Shown here: piece by piece, positions 10,175 through 20,185 of the stretch
How the letters are laid out: every line of letters starts with the position of its first letter
How positions within the stretch are numbered: position 1 is the stretch's first letter
Assembly (NCBI GenBank): GCA_964035575.1
Contig: OZ037894.1
Location: 1,178,001 to 1,242,000 of the forward strand
Direction: 5' to 3'
Length of the DNA: 64,000 nt
DNA from: Rhynchopus sp. YZ270_cl-10
Taxonomy: Eukaryota; Euglenozoa; Diplonemea; Diplonemida; Diplonemidae
Notes under the pieces: model-generated
Told to the model about the DNA's origin: nothing
Database searches by the model: none
What the model saw: only the letters and a program-made list of their open reading frames with translations
Made by a program: the position numbers and the translations under genes

Positions 10175-10923
10175 CAGATGTGCACAAAAAAGGCACAGCT
10201 CATCCTTTCACATTTTCAGGCTTATGCGTCAATCTTAGCAAATTTTATCGCCTCATTGATGTTTGTATGTGCACAGAGAGAGACACAAAAAAACATCTTA
10301 CAAATTTTCTTTTTTTGACCGTTTCTATAAAAAAAAAATATGTTTGACCGGAGATAGTTTGTTGGGTGTCAACACTTTTATATAGACGATATTTGCGTTT
10401 TTTTTTCCCTCCAAAAAAAGTGATTTTTTTTTTCGCCTTTTGAATCAAAAACCACCTGATTTTTACTCTCATCACCAACTAAAACAAAATATTCACCTTT
10501 GGTTCTTTTCCCCCCTTCAAAATATTTTCTTATTTATTGAGATTTTCCTCAGCATGATGAGCACACAAACGCACAGCACGTAGGATTCCTCTCTTGAAAT
10601 GTCCGACGCTGCTCTTGCTTTATTTATCACGCCCTAGTTCTGACAAAACAATGCTTAAAAACACACGCCACCTTCTTTTTTCTAAAAAAGATATTCCCGT
10701 CGCTCATTAGCGGGTGCCAGAAACAGTACCATATTTTCACGTTTTTCTCCCCACCCCATCGCTGACCATCGCTGACTAAGCACAGTGAGGCTTAGGAATA
10801 CAATCATTTTTTCTCTTTTTTTCTCTTCCCCAACACAAAACGGTGACTAAGGAACCCACCTTTCCAGCCTTACCGGGAAAAATAGGGGCGTATTGTGTAT
10901 CTCATCTTCAGATGTCTGCACTA

Positions 10924-10974
10924 CTGGGGGGGAGCTAATAAAGTATACGTATACTTTATTATCCCCCCCAGTAA
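10924..10974. repeat. 51-bp palindrome
   Basis: The arm ACTGGGGGGGAGCTAATAAA continues to GTATAC at the centre and mirrors into TTTATTATCCCCCCCAGT. Only the GC/nothing step near the left G run breaks symmetry. Confidence 0.8.
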
Positions 10975-11144
10975 TACAACCACGTTTTCGTGTCTGTCAA
11001 GATGCGAGACGGCAAAACTGCAAACCAACTCATCATCGATTAATTCATGAATAAAAAAAGAGGGTCTGCCGAAAAAAAACGTTTTTTTTTCCGTCCCCGA
11101 TATTGACAATCAACTGTGTGTTGGTTGATGCTGTACAAAAAAAA

Positions 11145-12201
11145 TATATGGGAACGTCCGCGAAAGACCCCCCCTAAAGCTAACATCCATGCTTATTGGT
11201 ATTTCACTAATTAAAATTTTGGTATTTTATAAGATTTTTTTTTTAAATGAACTCAGAGTTAAGTTTCTGAGTTCATTAAAACAAAAATCGGTGAAAAATT
11301 CCGAGTAGGTATTAATTTAGATAGGAAAAGCTATGTCAACAGCTATGTGTCCCCTTATTTTACCTGTAAATACTAAGGATATAGGAAGGAATTCACTAAT
11401 ATCTGTCTCTAAACCCATTATCAAAAAGGGGGCAGGAAAGGGGGGTGGAGGCTTGTCGCCCCCTCCGAACACTCTAAATAGAGCGCGAAAGAGCTTCACG
11501 CTCCGGGTCGTCTGCGGCGACGTCGACTTTCTCGCAGAAAACCCCCTTTTTTGAGTGACCCTATTGACCTCCGTGATGAGTCTCTCCAAGAGTTCCAGAC
11601 AATTGCCCGCCTGTTCCTCCTCTTCCTCCTCCGTCTCGCTGTCCTTGTCCTCCTGGGGGTGTCGCTGATGCAACTACAGGAGTAGTAAACGGCGGACACC
11701 CCTTTTCTCCTGGTGGTTCTCTTCTGCATATGGAGGGACATATGCTTCGAGCTACACACCTCGCGCATCCAGCTCCTCGCGTCCCACCCTTTGCCCCCCT
11801 GCCAGTGAACCCCTGCATACACCTGCAGCTCGGCGAAGTTTTTTAGGCCTCGGAAAGGCCGGGTTTTCAGCTCCTGAGCGAATGCTTTGGCTGCTGATTC
11901 CATTTCCCCCTGCTGTGTTGTTCTGTGGGTGGTTATATGGGTGTTTGTGAGGATTTCCTTGTATATCCTTAGTATTTACAGGTAAAATAAGGGGACACAT
12001 AGCTGTTGACATAGCTTTTCCTATCTAAATTAATACCTACTCGGAATTTTTCACCGATTTTTGTTTTAATGAACTCAGAAACTTAACTCTGAGTTCATTT
12101 AAAAAAAAAATCTTATAAAATACCAAAATTTTAATTAGTGAAATACCAATAAGCATGGATGTTAGCTTTAGGGGGGGGTCTTTCGCGGACGCTGCCATAT
12201 A
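11145..12201. mobile_element. Foldback-type DNA element with about 230-bp inverted ends
   Basis: About 230 bp at 11156-11383 return inverted at 11962-12190 with hardly any difference. The inverted match continues outward as TATATGG, with TA just outside, so a TA duplication is possible but not certain because the flank is an A run. Each end contains its own hairpin (GAACTCAGAGTT against the same inverted). The 580-bp middle is GC-rich and carries minus-strand open frames of 135 and 118 codons in two frames. The near identity of the two ends suggests recent movement. The middle does not match a transposase I know, so the element is probably non-autonomous. Confidence 0.8.
11317..11903 (-). CDS. 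Possible minus-strand coding sequence inside the foldback element
   Basis: Two overlapping minus-strand frames exist: one starts with ATG at 11901-11903 (MESAAKAFAQ) and runs 135 codons; the other, in a different frame, has an acidic part (ETEEEEEEQAG) and a leucine-rich ELLERLITEV. The second frame continues into the inverted repeat. Either a short intron joins them or the gene is broken. No family is recognised. GC content is clearly higher than in the surrounding DNA. Confidence 0.25.
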
Positions 12202-12913
12202 GTACAGTGTGCAATATTGGGGGGCGGGGAGTTTGCACAAAAATGGAAGCGAAAAAAAGATAGGGAGAAATATCTGTACGAATCCTTCTTTGATTACTGA
12301 GGAGAGAAGCAGATATTTCTTTTTAGGTTCAACCGTTGGACTATTTTTATCGATGCAAAAAAGTCTTTGACCAGCATGGTATATCATGCACGCTGCTTAT
12401 ATGGTAGCAATCAAATAAAGGCTTGCTCTTTTTGTGTGCACTGTGGAGGGGGGAGAGGGGCTTTTCATTATTTTCAGGGGAAAAAAATTTCTTGGCTGGA
12501 GAACTCCATCTTCAAAAGAAGTCATCTTAATCATGTATTAGTGCCCCTTTGTTCCAGTAGGATTCTCAGAAACGTTTTATTGCACTGATTTTTTAATGAT
12601 TATATAGCGTAGGATAGATTGTCTTTTGCCAAGCTGTCTTATGCAAAACAGTAGATGGATATCTGGATTTTCTCGTGGAGCTATGGCTAAGAAGCGAGGA
12701 GAGTTTCCAGGTAAAAAAAAAGGGGGGTGGGAAGGGGTGTAAGTGTTTTCCCTTGCACCTTCTCAAATACTGTTTTGTTGTGGATTGAAAGTAGTCTGAC
12801 TGAGAGAGGCTTTTCTTTTTGTATACAAACATACGAAGCGGTACGCGTACGGTTTGTAAGGAAATAATACAAACCGAAATGATTGGGCTCTTTCGGATTG
12901 AATGATTTGAATA

Positions 12914-12937
12914 ATGTGTGTGTGTGTGTGTGTGTGT
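12914..12937 (+). repeat. (TG)n microsatellite
   Basis: A clean run of about 12 TG units flanked by AATAATG and TTCGGAAA. Confidence 0.9.
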
Positions 12938-13465
12938 TCGGAAATATATACTGTCTCTTTTCTAGCTTGTTTAATGTTCATTGTTTTCCTTTCATTGCCC
13001 TTTGCTTGTGCTCCCCGACTCCAATTCAATCAATACTCACAGAGGGGGCCAAAAATACAATTAGCGTTTCTCGTTTTTCAAAAAAATTTTGGGGATGCGT
13101 CCAATGAAAATCACGTCAGTAGAAAAGCTCGAGAATGTAGGTTTTATTATTTCTGTTGCATATATGCTGCATGTTTTCAAAAAGTCAATTTTTTAGATAT
13201 TTTTTCTTTTTTAGTTCTCCGATATGCACAGTTGATGTGCATACTCAGACACATGGGGAAACTGTCTACTCAACTTCACTTTAAAATGTGTCATCTTTTC
13301 AAATTTTCTCTCTTTTTAAAGGTGACTGAAGCAAAAAATGAGAGTCTGAGGTCTTCACTTTCTCCCCTTTTTTATAGGAGATGTAGGTACGAGTGACCCA
13401 TTGAGTGTTCTATTTTGGTCGTGAGAGGGCTTTGTATTTCAAATCACATTTTTATTTATTTTAGT

Positions 13466-13520
13466 GCCCTGCGTCCGCCGATTGAACGGTGAGGCGTTGC
13501 GCGCTTTTTTCAACTTTTTA
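13466..13520 (+). repeat. Module B copy
   Basis: Reads GCCCTGCGTCCGCCGATTGA, then ACGGTGAGGCGTTGCGC, with one extra T in the loop. A short module C copy (13417-13450) stands just before it, the reverse of the order at 8546. Confidence 0.7.
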
Positions 13521-14118
13521 TTTATTTTTCTCTTGAAAGATGTGCACACCCCTTTTTCATCATTCAAGTTTCAAATGAAATTTATTCAAGTATTTTTTTT
13601 TTTCAAACTACACCCTCTTTTTTGGTCGTATTGAGTTCCCTTTTTGTTTAGTACCATTTTAAAAAAATACATGGAATTGAACACTCGAAAACGTGGAAAC
13701 TTTTTTTTATTTTTTTTCAAGTAGTGCGACACTGTCACACATCTCTTTACAAACAACAAAGTATTTCCTTCTCTCTCTCACTCTCTCACTCGATCGGAAC
13801 AAAAGAAAGGTTTCCTCCCAGCGTTGTTCACGAAGGGTAAAAAAAAAACTCAAAAAGAAAAAAAATAACCGAAAAGTTCAAAAACGAAATCGAAAAAGAA
13901 AAAACACACATCAGTAAAAAGAATGCCCTCCTCTTGTTGTCCTCTAACTCACTTCACGAAGGACAAAGTCAAGAAGAACAAAAACTTTAAAGGTGTTTTG
14001 TTACGCGAGGCATATTCATTCATTTTTCAACTTTTTTTTTTCTTTTTTTTCATTCTGCGAGAAGAAGTAACAATTTCACTTTGTTAAACAAATCTATCTT
14101 TTTTGCTTATCAAGTTAT

Positions 14119-14198
14119 AACCACCTGATTTTAACCCCGCGTTCTGGCGCGTATAAGACCATATACGTGCCACAACGCGAGGGTAAAAATTATGTGGT
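14119..14198. repeat. Palindromic repeat of the CCCCGCG family
   Basis: ACCACCTGATTTTAACCCC at the left faces GGGTAAAAATTATGTGGT at the right; the inner GCGCGTATA faces TATACGTGC. It resembles 1341-1460. Confidence 0.65.
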
Positions 14199-14300
14199 AT
14201 AAATAGGGAAATTGAAACACGACAACAAGACAATGTTTCCCCCCTCCCTTCCACGAAAACATAGGGGGAAACATAACAAAAAAAGAAAGATACTATTGGT

Positions 14301-14351
14301 ATTAGTGGAGCACACTCTAGGGTGGCTACACTAATACAACCAAGTTTTCAA
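14301..14351 (+). repeat. Module D copy, GGAGCACACTCTAGG form
   Basis: Reads GGAGCACACTCTAGGGTGGC, then TACACTAATACAACCAAG and TTTTCAAAG. The same form occurs twice at 47150-47295. Confidence 0.75.
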
Positions 14352-14550
14352 AGAAAGAAAAAGTAAACGTAAGGCGTCTGTGTGCCCCCTGGAAAAGAGC
14401 ACTGTTTTTTCTCAGGTGCGAACAAGCAACCTGTGGGGACACGTCGTACAACAGAGAATTCTTTTAAAATCAAAAAGGGCTCGTTACTCGAGGTGCAAAA
14501 GGGGTACAGAGCACCCTCCCAAAAAAAGAAAAAAGTGAGTAAACTTTTGG

Positions 14551-14605
14551 AATTGCACAACTGTGGCAACCTACACTACTCCAACAATTTATCACAAAAA
14601 AAAGC
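14551..14605 (+). repeat. Module D copy with A run
   Basis: Reads GCACAACTGTGGCAACCTAC, then ACTACTCCAACAATTTATC and an A run; 200 bp from another D copy in the same orientation. Confidence 0.65.
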
Positions 14606-15370
14606 ACAAACAGAGACTCAGCGTCGCACCGAACGGCTCAAGTCAATTACTTAGTAAACGCGCGAAAATTTTGGGTTATTTCTTATGGTGGCGCACACAG
14701 ACTGAGGTGAGGGTCACCAACTTTTTTTTCTTTTTTTTTACCAACCCCCTCCCCTTTCTAAAATATGGCTCAGAGAGGCTGTTCTTACAAAATATTTTGC
14801 CTTTTTTTTTTCCAGGATTTCTTTTTTTTTTTTTTGCTCGTTTTAAACTTTTTGTTTTTTTAAAGGTTGGGTTCAGACGTGCTCCGCGCAGTTTGTCCAT
14901 TGTTTTTAATTACTGCACGACTGCACACATAGTATACTCGTTTTCGGAAATTATCTATTTTGATAGGTTAGATGACCACACCAAGGCCTGTTGTGGCAGA
15001 TGTGTGTTTGAAATCAAATAAGGATATTTCCTGCAGTGTTGCGGATATGCGCTCCGACCATGACGCGACAGCACAGAGTGCTCTGTCCGCCACCTCTGGG
15101 TCTGAAGTGGAGGTGTAGCCCATTTGGAGGATATATTGAATTGCTCCAAAGACAGATGTCTTGGTTCTTAGAGAGTAGAGCGTGATATTACCCAGAGAGG
15201 GGGGGAGAGTGTTTGTCTCGTGATAACAATTTTCATTACCCAAACGTCATTTTGAGTTGTCGAATTTTTCGTTTTTCTTATTGAAAAAAGGGGAAAAAAA
15301 AAAAAAAACAAACGAAAAAACCCCTCAGATTCAGGACTATTTGTTCCCCCCACCAAAGGAGTGTGTCCGT

Positions 15371-15412
15371 GCCTGCGTCCGCGGCGTTTGCACTATCAAC
15401 TTCACTTTTTCT
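15371..15412 (+). repeat. Module B copy lacking the hairpin
   Basis: Reads GCCTGCGTCCGCGGCGTTTG, then CACTATCAAC. The segment that forms the small hairpin in other copies is missing while both sides are kept. Confidence 0.65.
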
Positions 15413-16720
15413 CAATAAACAATAACCCTTTTCTCGAAAAGTGGAGGGAAAATATCACCATGTTCACAATCATCCCCCCTAGCAAAATAACACAAATAGA
15501 CTAATATTTTTTTGTTTTTGTGAATTATGCTTTTTCTTTTTGTGTCATTTTTTGTTTGTTTTTTTGGGTAGGGCTTGCAAAAGCCTTGTCCTCACGTCAC
15601 ACCTCAAAACCATTTTTCTCTCTCACTCACCCCTCTTATTTTGCTTTTTTTTACTGTATTGCCCCGATCCGAATACCCGTGCACCCTGGCCTCCATGTGC
15701 TTGGTTTTTAGGGTATCTGCAAGCACATTCTGAGCCGTCTCTGATCCAGGGGAACAATTTTTTTTTAAAAAAATGCAAAAAAATAAATTGTTATAAATGT
15801 AGCAGAAGCTCATCCTCGGGTGTCCACACATTTTTTTTTCTTTGCATTTTTCTTTGCACTTTTTACTTTTCCCCCCTTTCTTCTTTACACCTTGTTGTTG
15901 GCCGCAGGGGGCTTTGTGATTTCATCCGGATTGACTGGCATCGTACGTGGGTCCGTGCACCAACAACTATTCCTTTTCTTTGCATACCCCTCTCTGTCGT
16001 TCACGCTACGTGGTGTAGCCTGGATCAGGACTCTTGGAACCCTCTTGAGTTGTTTTTTTTTTTTTATATTAGAGGGCCCCAACAAGTGACGAACAAAGTA
16101 GGGGCTTTCGCCACTGTTGTTGGGATACTGCTGTATAGAACCACACCATTTGCCAGCATTGTGGCAGAACTCATGTAGAGTTCATAATATGGGGTTTTTT
16201 TTTGTGGGATGCATTTTTGTGTATTCACATAAGGCATATTCGTGCTTCAAATTTTTTAAAAAGGTTGGTTTCACCCGTATGGTGAAACCTGGTGAAGCGT
16301 TTTTTATCTCTCTTTTTATTCAGATGTCTGTGCACGCAAGGCGCACTGCATCGTTCACAAAGATTTTTTTCTCTTGGAAGCATAAATGGGTAAAAGCAAC
16401 TCCTGCCAGGAGGTTCTACCCCACCACCACCAAGACACCAAATACACTCCTCCCTTGCTCCCTCCCCCTAAACCCACATAACCAAACATCCCACTCACTC
16501 TCTCTCTCTCTCTCTCTCTCCCAGTTCCCGTGAATTAACGAAAAAAAAAAAGATTTCAATGTTTTTTTTGACGTTTTTTTTTGTATCTCCTCAACGACCG
16601 CTCCAACTCTCTCACTCTCGGGGTACACATTTATTAACCCCTTCCTGTGGAATTCTGAGATCGACAGAGAAATTTTTTTTTGTCAAAAACGGAGGGGTAT
16701 CTATCCTTCCTTTGCCACCC

Positions 16721-16738
16721 TCCTTTTTTTCAATTCAG
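16721..16738 (+). promoter_or_regulatory. Pyrimidine tract and AG before GNA1, possible splice acceptor
   Basis: TCCTTTTTTTCAATTCAG ends 55 bp before the ATG. It could be a trans-splice acceptor or the end of a 5'-UTR intron. Confidence 0.4.
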
Positions 16739-16792
16739 GCACCCCTTCTGTCTCCTCTCTCTATAGCTTTTACAGGGTACAATAAAACAAAA

Positions 16793-17281
16793 ATGAACAC
16801 CAGCTTCCTGGAAGGGCGTTCCTTTGAGGGCTTCAGGGTTCGTCTTCTTGAGGAGGGAGACTATGACAAAGGCTTTTTGTCATTGTTGGGGGAGCTGACT
16901 GTGGTGGGGGACGTGGCGCGCGAGGTGTTCGTTGCGAAGGTGGCAGCGAGGGAGGCGCAGGGGACGGTGACGGTGGTGGTGGAGGATGCGGCGGGGGGGT
17001 GTGTGGTCGCGACAGGTGCGCTTGTCGTGGAGCATAAGTTTGTGCACGGATGTGGGAGTGTAGGGCATGTGGAGGATGTCGTCGTGAGCGCGCAGTACCG
17101 AGGCAAGAAGCTTGGCCTGCGTGTGATTGAAGCCCTGCAAGAGGCTGCCATAGCCGCAGGGTGTTACAAAGTCATCCTCGACGCTGATGAAAAGAACCTA
17201 GGCTTCTACGAGAAACTGCACTTCCGCCGCAAAGAAGTGCAGATGCGGTTTGATTGTGACAAAACCCAACAAGGTGTGTAA
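16793..17281 (+). CDS. GNA1: Glucosamine 6-phosphate N-acetyltransferase
   Basis: 162 residues, one exon, ATG at 16793 and TAA at 17279. The enzyme transfers acetyl from acetyl-CoA to glucosamine 6-phosphate, a cytosolic step on the way to UDP-GlcNAc for glycans, GPI anchors or chitin. The GNAT core is clear: GHVEDVVVSAQYRGKKLG (about residues 83-105) is the acetyl-CoA pyrophosphate-binding motif and nearly copies the GHVEDVVV of animal and yeast GNA1. It is followed by the CYKVILDADEKNLGFYEKL block (about 123-141), with the family's FY pair. Length is normal for the family (150-185). An AATAAA-like signal is present at about 17291, only 10 bp after the stop. No frameshift or missing key residue is seen. 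Confidence 0.93.
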   Translation: MNTSFLEGRSFEGFRVRLLEEGDYDKGFLSLLGELTVVGDVAREVFVAKVAAREAQGTVTVVVEDAAGGCVVATGALVVEHKFVHGCGSVGHVEDVVVSAQYRGKKLGLRVIEALQEAAIAAGCYKVILDADEKNLGFYEKLHFRRKEVQMRFDCDKTQQGV

Positions 17282-17982
17282 ACGAGATTTGAAATAAAAT
17301 AGAGTTTTTTTTTCCACTACGAGTGAGGCCTAACGTTGTCCGGTCACATCCAGTGTTGCTGTATTCCATGACTTTTAGCTTCTACACATTTATTTTTCTG
17401 TGACGCTTCCACACCACCGCACACACCTGTTGGGGGTTCTTGGTGGTGGTGTTTCGGAGCACGGTTGGGTGACACTTTCCTCTCACAAAGTAGTGTGTGT
17501 ACAAAAAAAAAACAAATCCCCCCCACACACACAGAGTTTGCAGCGAACAGTGCGTTCAAGACGTCGTGATGTGGTTCTTGAGGAAAATCTCTCTTTTTTT
17601 TTTGTGATTTTGCAATATTGTGCACATGGGACAGACACCGTCAGGTACCTCTTTCCACAGGCCTCTCTTATGTGCGCACGACTGAGGATGTCACAACATG
17701 CCCCTACTTCAGCTAGTTCGTCACTCACTAAAAAGGACACTGTGCCAATTCTTGAAGATGCATGATGAAGACGCAGGAAGTCGTTTAAGGGTTATTGGAT
17801 GACGCAACACCGGGCCATGGAGATTGCACGCTTGGAGAGCGACTTCAAATGTATTGTTGCAGGTCGATGCTATGGAAACTCCTTATTCCTGTGAGGAGAA
17901 GGACAAATTGCTTTCGGGGCAGTGTTCTTGGGATGGAGGGCCTTTTCCTAACCTGTGACTGCAATGGCACAGAAAATATTTA
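17282..17982. other. Spacer without a gene
   Basis: A few short open frames without recognisable domains; a polyadenylation-like AAATAAAATAG is at about 17292. Nothing else is supported. Confidence 0.6.
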
Positions 17983-17991
17983 AAAAACCTA
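17983..17991 (+). repeat. Left 9-bp target duplication AAAAACCTA
   Basis: Identical to 19959-19967; the two copies immediately abut the inverted ends of the element. Confidence 0.9.
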
Positions 17992-18026
17992 GGGAGATAG
18001 TCAGACTTACCCTACCCTATTTTGAA

Positions 18027-18240
18027 AAAGTTCAGACTTGCCCTATGAAAAAGTTCAGACTTGCCCGAAAATAAGTTCAGACTTGCCCTAAAAGTGTTTT
18101 TAGGGCAAGTCTGAACTTATTTTTAGGGCAAACACTTTTTTTAGGGCAAGTCTGAACTTTTTTAGGGCAAGTCTGAACTTTTTTAGGGCAAGTCTGAACT
18201 TATTTTTAGGGTAAGTCTGAACTTATTTTAGGGCAACAAG
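18027..18240. repeat. Left subterminal repeat array
   Basis: Copies of AAGTTCAGACTTGCCC in one orientation, then the same unit inverted, linked by TAAAA or TATTTTTAGGG. Such arrays are usual binding sites for a transposase. Confidence 0.8.
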
Positions 18241-19727
18241 TCAGGCCACTTTGGCTGGGGCACTCTTGGGGCCCCATGGTATGGTGGTATGACTTGTTTT
18301 ATTGCCCTAAAATGCCTAACCGAGCCGGAGCCCAAAAATTGATGCCAGAAACCACCAGCCACCCGGAAAGGGTGAACAGGCAGTCCACGTTGGGCCAGAA
18401 CCGGTTACAAAGGAAGCCGTGTTCTGGGGCAACGTGGGGCGCAAAGTTTTACAATTTTCATGCACGGGTGCTCCACAAATTACCAAGTATTCCTTCTTTG
18501 TTGAATTGAGAGAGAGTCAGTGTTTAGCTACCACGCGGGTTTGCTTAGAATCCTTCGAGGCCGGCACAATTTTATTTATGTGGTCGGTTAAGACATGCCT
18601 ATTGAAGAACAACGAGGTCATCGTTGAAAGGAGCGAACTCCCCTTCCCACAACATCTCTCACATTTCAACTCAGAATTCATACTTGGTTATTTGCTTTGT
18701 CCATACGCAATCAAATTGTCATGCTTTCAAGAGCATGCCTGGCCAAAATGCAACAACGTGGAAAAATTGTTGTTGTTCCAAAAGGCAACAAGACCACCCA
18801 CAACAAGGGGTTGAATTGTGCACTGTCCGGGGGAGCGCAAAGTTTTTTCCCTGTACACAGTGGACACATCTTTATCACTTTGTTCCCACGGGGACACATT
18901 TGGATACTGCACGCATGCAGAAGTGCCAAACATGTCCGCACGTGGAGTGGAGTGTCCATCATGTTTTCCTGGTTTCCAAAAAGCAGTTTTCTTGCACTTA
19001 CTATTTGCCCCGGTGTCTGGCAATAGAAGTGGCTAACATTGTAATGAGTAGCATATACATACCGTTGATCCAAATGAGTAAGGCGACCAACAAGTCCTCT
19101 GGACTTTTTTGTTGTGACGACAATCGCGGAGTAATCCCGGAGAATTACATCCTCGTATAAAAAGTTAAAGGTAGAGGTGGGGAAACTGTAGCTATAGAAA
19201 TAGTTGTTGCAGTAGTGCAGACACCCGAGGGTGCACCACTATGCTTTTCTTTGGTTGTATCGACAATTTTACGTACATGATGTAGGACCTGTACAATGTC
19301 GCCCAAAGGCTTTGTACTTACTGCAGTAATCGGTATTTTTTTTTTGTTACTACTACGTCGTGTTCTATGAGGAGTCGCGTTTGGGTGCGGAAGTCCTTTT
19401 TCTGGTCTCTGTTCTGTACGGGTCTCGGATCGTGGTGCGGTACTGCGGTGCGGTACCTGAGAGTTTTTTAGAGTGATGATAAAGGTCAGAGGGTTTTCCC
19501 CTCCCATTTGTGTCATTATTTAATTTTGCTCGGAAAGTGGGGTGTCCTGGACACGAGGAAATTCAGTTGCATGGAAAAAAAGCTCCATACCATAGGTTGC
19601 TCATTTCACTACCAGGACTCGTCGCGAATAGCCCATACGTGCCCTAAACAGAAACGCAAAAACGACGACCGCCGGGCTCTGTAACCCAAGAGCCCCCAGC
19701 TTGCCCAATAAATAAGTGCAGGGGCTA

Positions 19728-19935
19728 AAAAAGTTCAGACTTGCCCTAAAAAAGTTCAGACTTGCCCTAAAAAAGTTCAGACTTGCCCTAAAAAAAGTGT
19801 TTGCCCTAAAAATAAGTTCAGACTTGCCCGAAATAAGTTCAGACTTGCCCGAAATAAGTTCAGACTTGCCCTAAAAACACTTTTAGGGCAAGTCTGAACT
19901 TATTTCGGGCAAGTCTGAACTTTTTCAAAATAGGG
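19728..19935. repeat. Right subterminal repeat array
   Basis: Six direct and two inverted copies of the same 16-bp core, with TAAAAA or GAAATA spacers. One unit is shortened to GTGTTTGCCC, as in the left array. Confidence 0.8.
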
Positions 19936-19958
19936 TAGGGTAAATCTGACTATTTCCC

Positions 19959-19967
19959 AAAAACCTA
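19959..19967 (+). repeat. Right 9-bp target duplication AAAAACCTA
   Basis: Matches 17983-17991 without mismatch. Confidence 0.9.
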
Positions 19968-20134
19968 TCTTGTACGGGCCAATATGAGTTAAGTTAAACA
20001 CCTCAGGACGGATGTCTCACTGATACGTGTCTTTTGCGAAAGTGACATCCCAAAACCTCCCCCTCCAAAACTTGGCGTTTTTTTCTTAACTCTTCCTCCG
20101 GTTCCCAAACCAAAAAGAACGAACACCTTTTTTT

Positions 20135-20181
20135 GTACCTCCACCCCCTCCTCCTCCTCTTCTCTCCCACCTTACCACCAG
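20135..20181 (+). promoter_or_regulatory. Pyrimidine tract and AG just before the ATG at 20186
   Basis: CCTCCACCCCCTCCTCCTCC continues to CTTACCACCAG, which ends 4 bp before the ATG. A 3' splice site in this place would leave a very short leader. Confidence 0.4.
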
Positions 20182-20185
20182 AGGG

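Larger units (their letters stand above)
5975..11144. other. Long repeat-rich region without a convincing gene
   Basis: Open frames here are short and made of Phe/Lys from T and A runs. The region is built of the dispersed modules A-D joined by T runs, often ending in CAGATG. A run of 18 C lies at about 7470-7490 and a run of over 30 T at about 10138-10173. A loose palindrome is at 7270-7365. Confidence 0.6.
12202..16792. other. Repeat-rich region without a convincing gene
   Basis: It contains copies of modules A (13319-13365), B (13466-13520, 15371-15412), C (13417-13450) and D (14301-14351, 14551-14605), a (TG)n run at 12914-12937, a (CT)n run at about 16497-16521 and a palindrome at 14119-14198. 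Two pieces look like decayed coding sequence: minus strand 14968-15243, and plus strand about 15900-16178 with hydrophobic stretches in two frames. Neither has a recognisable family. Confidence 0.55.
17992..19958. mobile_element. Mutator-like DNA transposon with 9-bp target duplication
   Basis: The ends GGGAGATAGTCAGACTTACC and (inverted) GGGAAATAGTCAGATTTACC continue as CCTACCCTATTTTG on both sides. AAAAACCTA flanks the element exactly on both sides. A 9-bp duplication with long ends is the mark of Mutator-like elements; other 8-9-bp families are less likely. Inside each end lies an array of AAGTTCAGACTTGCCC: three direct then about five inverted on the left, six direct then two inverted on the right, so each end can fold on itself. 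The middle (18245-19720) has open frames of 110-178 codons in several plus-strand frames and a 123-codon minus frame, none with a clear transposase domain, so it seems decayed or non-autonomous. Confidence 0.82.

Noticed and set aside
10040-10347. Open frames rich in Phe or Lys
   Set aside because: They come from T and A runs and have no start context, domain or composition like the real genes; the same applies to many frames in 6100-10500 and 13500-16500.
11145-12201. Perfect target duplication of more than 2 bp around the foldback element
   Set aside because: GTACA occurs on both sides, but an A run separates it from the left end, so it does not abut the element; only TA is left as a possibility.
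15900-16178. Membrane transporter gene
   Set aside because: Hydrophobic stretches occur in two frames without a start or a continuous reading; at most a relic.
18624-19160. 178-codon open frame as an intact transposase
   Set aside because: It sits in the Mutator-like element but competes with two other open frames on the same strand, has no recognisable catalytic motif and no good start.
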